The position numbers and the translations under genes were made by a program. DNA of 64,000 nt, taken from the NCBI GenBank assembly GCA_020081605.1, contig JAHREC010000013.1, positions 5,580,001 to 5,644,000 of the forward strand, read 5' to 3'. Below, piece after piece: positions 34,208-44,404 of this stretch. Below the pieces are notes generated by a model. The model was not told the DNA's origin. It was given only the letters and a program-made list of their open reading frames with translations, and made no database searches. The stretch's first letter is position 1, and each line of letters starts with the position of its first letter. This DNA comes from Albifimbria verrucaria (Eukaryota > Ascomycota > Sordariomycetes > Hypocreales > Stachybotryaceae).

Positions 34208-36223
34208 ATGTCACCAGAATCATCCACTCTCTCAGCTCCGGGTCCAAGTTTTGCTAAATTAGAGGCTAATATATCTACTAGACAGTTAAATGGTCACAAA
34301 CACGGTGCTGATGACCCAGACGCCGAGAGTGAACTCAGTGAACCGGATAGTAACCTTCACTCTCCGACTGGTCCCATCAACCTGAACACACTAGAGGACG
34401 AGATTGTTGTCGGTGCTCGTGCGAACGGGGCCAAAAGGGCTCCCCACACCAAGGTATCGACCAGGACGAAGAGATGGAGGATGCAGACGACGGACCAGTT
34501 GCATCTCACTATCCTAAGAGAAAGCGGAACCAGGCCTACTCCGACCTCAGCGAGAGCAGGATCGAGATAGCCACTACCCCGGATGAAGAAAAGGGCCAGT
34601 CGACCCCTTCTTTCAAGGCGAAACAAGGCAGACCAAGCGTTAGGGGTGTAGTCCTTGGAACCTGGAGAGACTCTCCTGTCCCCGATAACGAGAACAAGCA
34701 TGCGGTCATCGGCTTTATTGACGTGCGCGATCGCCTCCGCACGCGGATTCAACCAAATAACCGAGCTGGTGAATCACTTGCGCAAGACTACCCATTGCCT
34801 CCTGGGCCAGGTGGCAGCTGGGTAACGTTTGAGAGGGTGGTGTTCCATGACCATTTGGTTGGACTCGACCAATCACAAGTAAAAGAATACGTCAGGCAGC
34901 GGTCGGATATTGAGGAGAATACCGAGGAAGAACGGAAGGCGGCCGAGTTGGCAGCTGTCAAGGAGGCCATTCGCAGATGCAGGAGAAGCCGGCATCCGAG
35001 AACCCTGCTGTAGCACCTGTCATTGCATATGGCCAAGATTTACCTGAGACTGGAACCAACACCCCAATTCGCCCTGACAAGCGCAGAAGAACAAGCAACG
35101 GCTATACAACGATTAACCCTAGCCCATCAGGTTCCGTCGGCCCCGAGCCAGTTCAGCCTCAACAGCTTCCACAGGTCATGCCGATTCGTTCAAACACTCT
35201 AGATCCACTCTTGGGCACGCGCCCTACTCGCATCCTATTAGGTTATTGGAAAGGATCGAGCGAGCCCGATCCCAAGAACCGCCACGCCGTGTACGGCATC
35301 CTGGGCCAGAACGATATGTTCCGTGTGAAGTTGGTGCGTGAATCTCGTGACGGACGCTTCGTGGACGGCAACTTCCCAACTGGCGCGGGTGCTTTGTGGA
35401 TTCAGTGGGAAGAGGTGGAGTTCGAGCCCCATCTCAAACCGTTGCTCCGATCAGAGATTAAGGAATACTGCCGCGTTCGTCAGTGGCAAATCGACCACGG
35501 CGAGACGATGGAGCAACGTGCAGCAAACGAAAAGCAGGCCGTGATTGAAGCGCAAGCTCGGGCTGGTGCTGGTTTCAAGCATGTCAACCAACCTATCGCC
35601 CCTGCGCCGCCGCCACAACCGCCTGCTATGGAGGACTACGATATCCAACGAGAGGAGACGAACGGCATTCGACCCGTGCCTGGGGCTGGGGTCATGAGCT
35701 CCGTCAGTCTCGCCGAGTAGATGCTCGTTCCGAAAACCGACCCATTCGACAGGCTATCCCTGACGACGAAGCACGTCCTGGATCTCGACCACTTAACCCT
35801 GAAGCACTTGAGCGAGCATCTACGCTTGCCCGTCGGGAGATTGCACGTGTCGAGGCTGCGCAGGGACGTGCTGATCGTCATGCCATACACCGCGAGCGCG
35901 CCGCCGCCGCTGCTGCCGATGCCGCTAATGCCGCCGCTGCTGCAGCCGCAGCCGCCTCGACTCCTACGCCACCCCATATGAACGGTAGAATGCGCTTCCA
36001 CGAGTCGGACGACATGCAGCGCCTGAATAAGGTATGGGCGCGGCAGGAAACCATGCGAATGAAAGCCGGGGCCGAGGATGCGAAGATGTATGATGGCATC
36101 AAGTACGAGCGCAAGGCGACCGGGCCGTTTATGGGCAAGCTCGTATCTCAGGGTACTATCATCAATATTGATGGCGAGGATTACGTCGAGTACCGCGTCC
36201 TAACGAAGCCATCGTTCTTTTAG
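34208..36223 (+). CDS. Nuclear-type protein with a duplicated unnamed domain
   Basis: I know this only as a conserved but unnamed filamentous-fungal protein. ATG 34208 opens MSPESSTLSAPGPSFAKLEA, then an acidic Ser/Glu-rich segment and a KRKR signal (YPKRKRNQAYSDL). Two copies of a roughly 100-residue domain follow, at about 34630-34935 and 35210-35495, both of the form LGxW(R/K)xS...N(K/R)HAV(I/Y)G...W...V.F..HL...(V/I)KEY(V/C)R. The linker has DKRRRTSNG. A helical Ala-rich coiled coil (about 35830-35970) precedes the conserved end AEDAKMYDGIKYERKATGPF...VLTKPSFF. Shifts at GG 34453-34454, near 34975, and at GGGG 35688-35691 each need one base. No introns are needed. Basic signals and charge suggest the nucleus; function is unknown. 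Confidence 0.75.
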
Positions 36224-36983
36224 TCGAAGGATCCAGACGTATCCCGTCACCAAAAACCGGTTGAGTGCTGCGCTAGGCATGCCAGGCTTGCACACATGAG
36301 AAGCAGCACCTAAACTCCTCGGTTACGCTGAGTACCTAGCGGTTTCTGGCATGCTCTGTCTAGACAAGTGTACTTGTCACTTATAAGCGAGATTGACTGT
36401 TGACTGAGTCACAACGGTTATGCAAAGGAGGCTGCTTTTGCGACAGGCAAACCACACAATTGTGGTTGCAGTTCCCCTTGCGAAGAATAAGAGGCATTTC
36501 GGAGTAGAGCAATGATGGACATCCCTTTCTAATTCTCCACTGCCCGCTCTATCCCGGATTTCACTTGGGCTCTCTTTTCTTTCCCCATTTCTTTATTTAA
36601 TCTTCATCTGTACATGTCTTGTGTGGAAAACAAAAACAGGGGATAGGCTGCTTAGGGAGCGCCGGGACTAGATTGGCTCTTGAAGGGGGATATGGTCTGG
36701 AAGAAGGGCGCGTTGCGAGCTTCTGGGAGGTTATCGCGGGATCCTCTTTGATACCCACCGCATACATGAGAATTCTTCTTTCTTTTTCCCCTTAATTTCT
36801 TTCTTTGTGTTCTGGAAGGTTTTGTAGTCTCGCTCGAAGGAGCTTCATTTTAGAACTTGTTGCAGTATATGCGCCAGGCAACGCTTTTTTATGTCAAGTG
36901 CTTGCAAAAACGTTTCACGGAGTATGACGGAGACGTTGATTCAAATTGCTTTTATTTCATTTCCACGTTCTATTTTAGCCAAA
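36224..36983. other. Convergent 3' region
   Basis: About 760 bp between two facing genes. It has T-rich runs near 36570-36600 and 36780-36810, suitable for 3' ends. No gene is seen. Confidence 0.5.
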
Positions 36984-38525
36984 TCATGATTCATTTACCT
37001 TTGCATCATCGCCGTTCGTCTGGGCCTCCTCCTCCTTCTTCTCCTTCTCCGGTTCCTCGTAATCCGTGACTTTCATGTCCCTGAGTCCCAGCTCCTCCTC
37101 CTCCTCCTCCGTTCGCTCGTAACTCTCCCTCTGGATCTTGGGATCGACCGCCGGAGGATCGACAAGGGTCTGCACGTAGCTGCTGGCGAAGGGTCGGTCA
37201 GAATAACGGTGAAGGGCTTCTCGCCCTTGATGGCGGCATCGAGGCCACTGAAGAAGTTGTTCCACTGGCTCTTCTCACCAGCGCTCAAAGAGTCACCACC
37301 CTCGCCCTGACCCTGGCCGCTGGCCTCGAAGATCTGGTTGTGGAGGTCATTGCGGACCTGGGTAAGCAAACCCTCAACGGTGGTGAAGCGGCCACCCAGG
37401 GTACCGGGATTTACTTGCAGGTTCAGCTCGGGGCACTCCAGACCACAGGTTTCGCTCTTGAGGATATCACGGGCAAGATCCACCTCGTCGTTGACAGTCA
37501 GAGTGATCTTCTCTCCCAGCTCAGGAATCTCACCACCTGTCTTGACATCGTTGGAGCGGTAGCCGCAGTCGTGGCAGACGGTGGACATAAGGACAACCTG
37601 CTTGAAGTGAGGAATATCGACCATCTTCATGTGCGTCGTGCAAGGGTGCATGCAGCCGGGACAGCTTGCCGGGAAGCTGTAAACTTCATTGGGAATAATC
37701 TCGCCATCGGCAGTGAGTCCAGGCATGGACACGGGGCATTGGGGTCAACGTCGCTGTCGGCCAAGCCAAGCGCGGCATTCTGCTCGGGCGTGCGGATAAA
37801 CTCGCGCTTCTCCCACTTGCCAACACCATCCTTCAGGTCAGGCGCGATGAAGGAGTTGCCCGCAGGGTCGTCGACATAGACACGGAAGGGGAACGATTCG
37901 CCTGCCAGCATCGCACGACCCTTTTGATAATCTCGCCAACTTTTTCGAAAACCTCAGGCATCTGCTCCTTTCGCGCCTCCTGTCCCATCTCGAGATCGTC
38001 AATGACGGTGGTAAGCAGACCCTCGACGTTGGTGAGTTGGCCGCGCCCAGCAGGGATCTCTAGGTCGAGTTCGATGAACTTGACGACAGCGGTATCAGCT
38101 TTGACAACCTGACGGGAGAAGTCGGCGAGGTCGGTGAGTCGCAGCTCATAGTGGGTGCCTTTCGGTTGGATAGATCCGGCGGCTTGGATTTCGTTGTTCT
38201 GGAAGCCGCAGTGTTCGCAGGCAAAAGACATGATGACGACTTCGCGGAAGTAAGGGATCGCGGTCAGGAGCATTCGGGTGATTCCCTAAGTAGGTATGGT
38301 TAGAGGGATTCTAGCACAGGTCATGCGACCGAAGCACGACGCTGTTCGACTTACATTCTCGTGGCAGTTCATGCATAGAGACTCAATCTCCTCGACCAGC
38401 TTGCGGTCATCGTTGGTGGCGTCGCCATTTGTTGTAGGGTTCAGGTGGGCAACCTTGCTTCCGATGGTCTCGAAGAACTCGGAAGGGTTCTGGGTAACCT
38501 CGGGTGCTTGCTGATCGGAAGCCAT
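36984..38525 (-). CDS. ZPR1: Zinc-finger protein Zpr1 (eEF1A folding factor)
   Basis: Zpr1 binds and helps fold elongation factor eEF1A. It is built of two ZPR1 domains, each a CxxC...CxxC zinc finger followed by a beta domain. Module 1 has LCMNCHEN and FACEHCGFQNNE, with a 69-bp intron (38286-38354, GTAAGT...CTTAG) between its Cys pairs. It continues with LTNVEGLLTTVIDDLEMGQE. Module 2 has CPGCMHPCTTHMK, CHDCGYRSNDVK and FTTVEGLLTQVRNDL. The acidic C-terminus ends DDAKVNES. Shifts at GGG 37191-37193, GGGG 37733-37736 and CCC 37919-37921 each heal with one base. I chose MASDQQAPEVTQ at 38525 over the MFK extension at 38534. It is the first of three minus-strand genes in a row. Confidence 0.93.
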
Positions 38526-38940
38526 TTTGAACAATCCTTTGCGCAGTGCGGTGGTTTGTTGGTGAAGAAGAAAGTCTAGATTCCTTCCTCTTATCGCAGT
38601 GACTCGATGGGTGGATGGTGGGGTTCTGGAAATTTTCTGGAGGGTAGTGACCGAACTGCATGGACCCTGCTGCTGCTGTTATGTCATCGGGGCGAGGCAC
38701 TAGAATGTTCCTGGGACCGCCAGCAAAGGGTACCTGAGTCGTTGCAGGCAGCGCTCACGTTGCCGAGGTACCTTTAGAGATAGCGATAGCACCACAGGCG
38801 GCCCATCTGAACAAGTGCTTGTGTCCAAGGATAGGAAAAAGCTGGGCACACGCGCCTGTGGGTTGTGAATCACCGTAATTCTTTGGGCAGAATTTTGAGT
38901 CGCTTAGCCCGTCCAAGTTAGCTGGGCGTTTCCTCCATGT
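38526..38940. other. ZPR1 upstream region
   Basis: About 415 bp between the ZPR1 start and the stop of the next minus-strand gene. Nothing is recognised beyond a presumptive promoter. Confidence 0.4.
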
Positions 38941-39495
38941 TCATTTCGACATAAAATCAGCCAGGCTCAGCGGGCTTGGGCTCTGCTGCTGCTGCTGCCC
39001 AGAGAGAAGCGCTTGCAGGCCAGCCTTGCGATTCTTTGCGCGTTTCTTGCTAGTGGCATTGGCCGTCGGTTTTGGTGCTTCACTTGTGACAGGAGCAGCA
39101 GCCTTCATTTTCGACGGCTGTCCAAGCTTGCGACGCGCAGCTGGTCCTGGAGCAGTCATGTCTATCTTGGTCTGTCGGCTACAGAAGCCACAAGACACAA
39201 CCTTGACGGGGCCCTTGTCTGAAGCAGCGCGTTGTGCGGAGGGCCTGCGACCTTTCTTACGAGAAGCGGTTCGGCTTTCGAGTTTGACAGATGACCCAGT
39301 TCCAGGGAGATGAATGTTGCCGCAGGCATCGCACACACGCTGGCGCTGAACATCGGACGTGGACAGGTCGTGGTGGATGAGTAGACCATTGCGGTAAGCC
39401 ATCAGGTGCGCCGAAGTCTGCGGTGCCTGTGTGCGCAGCAGATGAGCCGCATCCGTGAGATACTCAGCGGCATCTGATAGTTGCTTGGAGGCCAT
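38941..39495 (-). CDS. RNase P/MRP subunit of the Rpr2/Rpp21/Snm1 family
   Basis: A small zinc-binding protein of RNase P (tRNA 5' maturation) or RNase MRP (rRNA processing). The N-terminal helix pair LSDAAEYLTDAAHLLRTQAP is typical of this family. The zinc ribbon is formed by CDACGNIHLPGTG and, about 50 residues later, VVSCGFCSRQTKID: two CxxC pairs. The rest is a Lys/Arg-rich RNA-binding-like stretch (SKKRAKNRKAGLQALLSG) and a Gln run coded by CAG/CTG triplets near 38985-39000. The frame is intact. I prefer MASKQLSD at 39495; MLT-MASK at 39504 is equally open. The sequence does not tell me whether it is Rpr2/Rpp21 (RNase P) or Snm1 (MRP). Confidence 0.8.
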   Translation of the reverse strand: MASKQLSDAAEYLTDAAHLLRTQAPQTSAHLMAYRNGLLIHHDLSTSDVQRQRVCDACGNIHLPGTGSSVKLESRTASRKKGRRPSAQRAASDKGPVKVVSCGFCSRQTKIDMTAPGPAARRKLGQPSKMKAAAPVTSEAPKPTANATSKKRAKNRKAGLQALLSGQQQQQSPSPLSLADFMSK

Positions 39496-39715
39496 TGTGA
39501 GCACAGACAGGCGGATGTTGTCGGTATGAAGTCAGAAAATGATCGTTGTTGAGTCCCTGATGTGAATGGAAAGCATCAAAAGAATGATTGGTGGGTCCTG
39601 CAGGTAGCAGGGGGCGTTGACCTATCACATATTAAGGCACTCCTACCCTGAAGCTTCTTAGAGTGAAGTGATATTCATGTCAAGTCAAGGTTATTTCAGA
39701 CTATGTTGTTTTATT

Positions 39716-40439
39716 TTATGCTCGCTTGATCTCCCAGGTAATTTCCTTGATGCTGACCTCCTCTCCTGACTTCTCATCGTAGTCGAACCATTCGCCATCT
39801 GTTAGTTCGATACCGGTGAATTTGGTGCCCGAGTCTGTTCCCTCTGCGAGCCACTCTCCCTGCAAGTACCATCAAGGTTGGCCTCTTGTACTATAAGGGC
39901 AAGGATATGAACTTACCTCCGGGTTAAACTCAACAAACTCAAGTCCTCGGCAGTCAAATTCGATAATCTTCTGGGCCTTGGGTGTTTCGGTTTGCTCATA
40001 CGGCTTAGGAGCTGCCTTGATCGAAGCAGAAGACTCTCGCTAGATGTCGTCTGATTAAATACCAAGCTTCTCATAGGCTGGATAGGAGTAAATACCTTGC
40101 AGTTCTTGCACTTCCACACAAAGTTGGCCTCACCACGGCTACCGCTCATCTCGTTGTTCTCCTATGACACGAAACGTGAGTACAAAAGCTCCATGACAAA
40201 CACCCCTAGCTCGACACCTGAAACTTACAAAACGGTTGACGCCGACATAGTTGTTGTGAGTCTCTCTGCAAGAGGTGCATTGAACCTTGAACATATACCA
40301 GAATGGGTTGCCCTCGGTGTCATCAGGTCGCAGGTTGGTTACGCTACGAACAGTTGAGCAAACAAGCCTAAGCAAAACAAAAGCCACATAAGAGGAACAC
40401 CTACCCCGTGAGCTCTGCCTTGAGTGTAAGAGTAAACAT
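39716..40439 (-). CDS. DUF866/UPF0587 (CZIB-type) zinc-binding protein
   Basis: A small conserved eukaryotic protein of the UPF0587/CXXC zinc-binding family; the cellular role is poorly known. Five exons give a continuous frame: MFTLTLKAELTG / VTNLRPDDTEGNPFWYMFKV with QCTSCRETHNNYVG / ENNEMSGSRGEANFVWKCKN / CK-RESSASIK...DCRGLEFVEFNPE / GEWLAEGTDSGTKFTGIELT. The CxxC pairs QCTSC and KCKNC form the zinc site. Introns are 40344-40404 (61 bp), 40162-40228 (67), 40040-40095 (56) and 39860-39916 (57), all GT-AG. The stop is at 39716-39718. No frameshift is present. It starts divergently from the PPR-type gene with a 400-bp shared promoter. Confidence 0.92.
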
Positions 40440-40839
40440 TTCGCAATTCTTGATGACTTCAAAACTCGGATCTCAGCCCCTGTAGGGAATTAAAGCTTGC
40501 AAAGTTGGTATTTGAGCAGATATTTACTATCAGCGTCGGGGCGTGAGGCAGGACAACAGAGTAAATCTGCCAAATGCCCCGCCATGAGAAAGAGTGGGGT
40601 GGATTGCAAATGTGTATGTACCACTCTTTCTTTCTTTCTCTTCAGGAGTTGAGCTCCAGGGTAAGACAATCGCTCACCAGTCACGTGTGAATTATACATC
40701 ATGCCATTTCGGTACTAATCAACTTTGAATCTCAACTTTATGACAATTGCGACTGCGAAATGATCAAACTTCAATTGATCAGCTAGACCAACTATTCTGC
40801 CACGGACACTATGATCTTGTGGTCAAAACCGCCCGAGTG

Positions 40840-42977
40840 ATGCTCTCGCTATGGTCTAGGGCAGGCCAAGCCCACCAATGCTCATGCCGAGTCTGCAACA
40901 CTGCGGCCACTGCCCTCGGCAAGAGAGCCACAACTGCGACGCGGCAACGGAAACCGACGTTTGCTGAGGTATTCACAGCATGTTACAGCTCAGTCTTTGC
41001 TACTGCAGCTGTCGTTGATGCCATCAGCAAAGAAGACCGGAGACAGGAACTGGACCTTGAGTTGGAGGAGGCTCGACGTGAACTATCAGAACTGCGTGAA
41101 CGACATGCTTCGAGATCGGCCGACCACCAAAAGAGAGACACGGACTCACCGGACAACAGAGGAAAACGCTCACTCGGCATCTTCAGGCACTATGGCTAAA
41201 TCGGCCATTCATGGAAGAGGTGGAGAGCCCGATGCAGCATCGTGGCAAGCTTGTCCCCAAGCTGATATCTCGACATTATCAAGGTTCCCTGAACCTACGA
41301 TCGACCTCCCGACACAACACCGACTATGACCGGGTAGAGCAGGCGTTGCTGAAGGAGGATAGCGACTGGACCATCCCTACCCGTCAGCCTCTCAACCGCG
41401 TACATCTCGAAGCCGAGCGTGACATGGTGAAGCAGCTCATTGAGGAGCTGCTAGAGCGCGCGAAAATCAAAGACAGTAGCAGACAGCCGAGCCCATCGTT
41501 CGATGAGGTGCAGGAACTCCTCAGACAAGGCTATCCTAAATACACCTTCCGATCGCTCGACCAGAAGGAGGCATTAACAAGCACAATGGCCCTCAACCGA
41601 AGCATAAGATCGATCATCGGCAGTCCTGGGCTCGGCCTAAAAGAAATGGTTGGGCGCGTCTGCTACAATTTACTTGTATCTTCATATGCTCCCGACATGA
41701 CTACATATAACACCTTAATTCTTGCTTTCGATAAGCTTCGGACGCTTCATCCGGATCACAATGGATCCCATCTGTCCGAATCAGTCGTCTACTCATTTTA
41801 TAACAGGCGCTTCCTGAAGCCTACCCCTACCACATATGAGGTGATATTGAATCACTACCGAGTCACCAACAACCATGGCCGCTTCTACCGCACGCTGTCT
41901 CGCATGATGGGACTTGATCGCAATATCGGTGCCAAAATGCGCCGGCGCAGGGTGGAAGAAATCCTGGAGAATAGAGGTACTAAACGGTGGGCTGTCGACA
42001 CTATCAAGCGGACAGTAACTCATAAGTACATCTGGGAGCACGCGACGCTTAGCAAAGGCCTCGTGGAAACGGTCATGTCTGGCTTGATCTATTTTGATAA
42101 CCTGGAACATGCTGCTTCCTTGTTCCACGAGTGCATACAGACGGGAGTTGTCTTGAGTGCTAAAGTGTTTAGACAACTGCTGGACAGTTGCGTCCGTGCC
42201 TTGGATTGGAGATGCGCCGTCAGTGTCATCCGTACCTTGACACATTGCAACCTCGGGCAAATGAACCTCATGATTAATGGAGAAGAGAGCGATTTCTCAT
42301 ACGTGATGGATAGACTATGGATTCTCCTGGACATTTCTGGTCTGTATCATCGAGATAAGCAACCGAGTTCTGCGAGATTGAAAGACCTGGATATTTCACC
42401 CATGAGGTTATACCGGTTGTTGGAGTCTATCAAACAGACCTTTCCTGCTTTGCCGGCGCCAGTGGACGAGGCCCAGACCTTGGGAAATCTGCAAATACAA
42501 CACTCCCTCGGCGGTTTACGCAGTCAACGACTACAGAGAGCAACCGTGGAGCGAGAATTCAGAATAGTACAGAGAAAAGTACACCTGATCGAGGCGACAT
42601 TCCTAGACTCCTACCACTTCGACGATCCGGTGCGGACCTTGATGGCGGAAAAGATGTCCAACCACGAAGTGTGGCGGCCTGCCTGGCTCGTTTCAGAACT
42701 GGCCCAACTCGTGCCCGCGCAGACCAGACTGAGGCTTTTGCGAGTGAAACGATCATCTGCAAAGCCACAGCAGCAGGAGGCTCCAGACCTGCAATTACTG
42801 GGGAAATTACAAGAACAGCCAGTCTTCCCAGAAGTCAAAGAGAAGAAAATATACCATTACATAGAGGAGGAAGATTATAAAGAGAAGGAAGTCAGTCATG
42901 CTTTGGAGGCTCATGAACCTACATTCATGTACGGAGACAAAGCCGGTTCACAGCAACGAGTAGAGTATCATCTTTAA
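40840..42977 (+). CDS. Mitochondrial pentatricopeptide-type protein
   Basis: Probably a mitochondrial RNA-binding protein. ATG 40840 gives MLSLWSRAGQAHQCSCRVCN, basic and lacking acids, a good presequence. Then FAEVFTACYSSVFATAAVVD (a hydrophobic segment) and a Glu/Arg coiled coil (DLELEEARRELSELRERH). PPR-like helical pairs follow: SYAPDMTTYNTLILAFDKLR, RFLKPTPTTYEVILNHYRVT and FDNLEHAASLFHECIQTGVV. I chose this start because the open frame before it has only a TTG and an upstream stop. The frame is disturbed between 41180 and 41330, where the readings ending FRHYG, then ACPQADISTLSRFPEPTIDL, then DYDRVEQALLKEDSDW must be joined; two indels are likely. The C-terminal half is intact. The specific target transcript is unknown. 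Confidence 0.75.
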
Positions 42978-44404
42978 CAGTGCTCAGGCACATGCATGTA
43001 CACATATCATAACACATCAAGCCATCGAGGCAAGACGGATTTTAGAGTACATAATTACGTACCTAGTGTATAAAATAAGAAATAAACATAGATTTGTAAG
43101 ATTGACAAGATTGAGAGCCTCGAGTTTGGCGGTGAGAGTCGAGAACTTGGGTCTCGGGGCTCAAATGTGATGTCTTCTGTTACTACGAGGGAGGTATTGA
43201 TGAATGGTGTGGAGCACGACCAATGGATTTGCAGCTGTCCATTCACAAGGCCAGGATGGTCCACGGGCTGGCTCTGCTCGGAGCCATTGAGTCAAGTTGA
43301 TTACTTCACAGTACTTCAGTCCATGACATGGTGTGTACAATGATGCAACCTGAGGTAGAGGTAGTTACTAACCCTGGCTACGTAGCACTCGTATCCGTGG
43401 TTGTGCTGTATTTCCTCTCATTGTGTTTTGAGTGCAACAGTTCACATTCATTGGGCGGGTATGAATGTATTGTAACACGACGACAGGGAGAAGAATGTTC
43501 GTTGATGGGCAAAGGTTGATTATACATTGTCGACACCGCGAATAAGCCTAGATTCACATGTAAAAAAAAGAAAGAAAAGAAAAAGCCAATGCTTTAGACT
43601 AAAAAGGCAAACAGTCCATAGCTTCTGACATGATTGGAAGATATTCTCTCACCAAGATAAGTTCCAGTTCAACTGAGGTAGTGACATCAAGGAAGGGGAC
43701 CGGACTTAGGTAATCTGGGTCTAGCTCTGGAAGGCCAGTTACAGTACAGGCAGTACTTGAGCTAGCAGTACCAAGACTGCAGCACCCTACATTCCCTAGC
43801 CAGGTACCAAATTGTACTACAAACAGCCCTCCTTTTCCACCTTGACTTTACAACAAACCCGGCTGACCAAGGTCTGACAAGGGAAAAGAAGACCAGGCTC
43901 ACTCCCTCCCGCCAAATTGGTATAATACGGACGGCATTTGTGGGTCCTTGCTTGAGAAACCCGCAGGCCTCTTTGCCACGACACCGCGCGTTCGTGCATC
44001 TGACCTCACCAACCAACCCTTGCAACAGAAACTAGCACTCGTCCCTTCCATCGATTCATGGATTTATGGTATCCAGCTCATCAGGTTCAAGCGATTGAGT
44101 CTACGGGTTGGTCTTGACTTTATTCTTAAGCAGGCACTGAGCATTGCCGTTACGATTGACGTGTTTGCCCTGGCCTGAGGGTTTTATATTGACGCTTACA
44201 TCAACTCATCGGATTTCGAGGTTTGAGATATTAGCATACGAAGACTTCGGATTCACACTCAACTCATCGATACAAAAGTGCGGTTACGCACCATAGCATC
44301 TCGGCTCTGTCAAGGTTTTCGAAACTGGCTGCATCCAACCCGTATATACCATTCTAACGGCTGTAACGGTTGAAGGTGGAGAATACTGTCTTAACATCAC
44401 CAAT
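42978..44404. other. GDE1 upstream region
   Basis: About 1.4 kb. Short A-rich (43561-43590) and mixed sequence with no supported gene. I looked for CACGTG, the phosphate-regulator site, and did not see one here. Confidence 0.45.
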
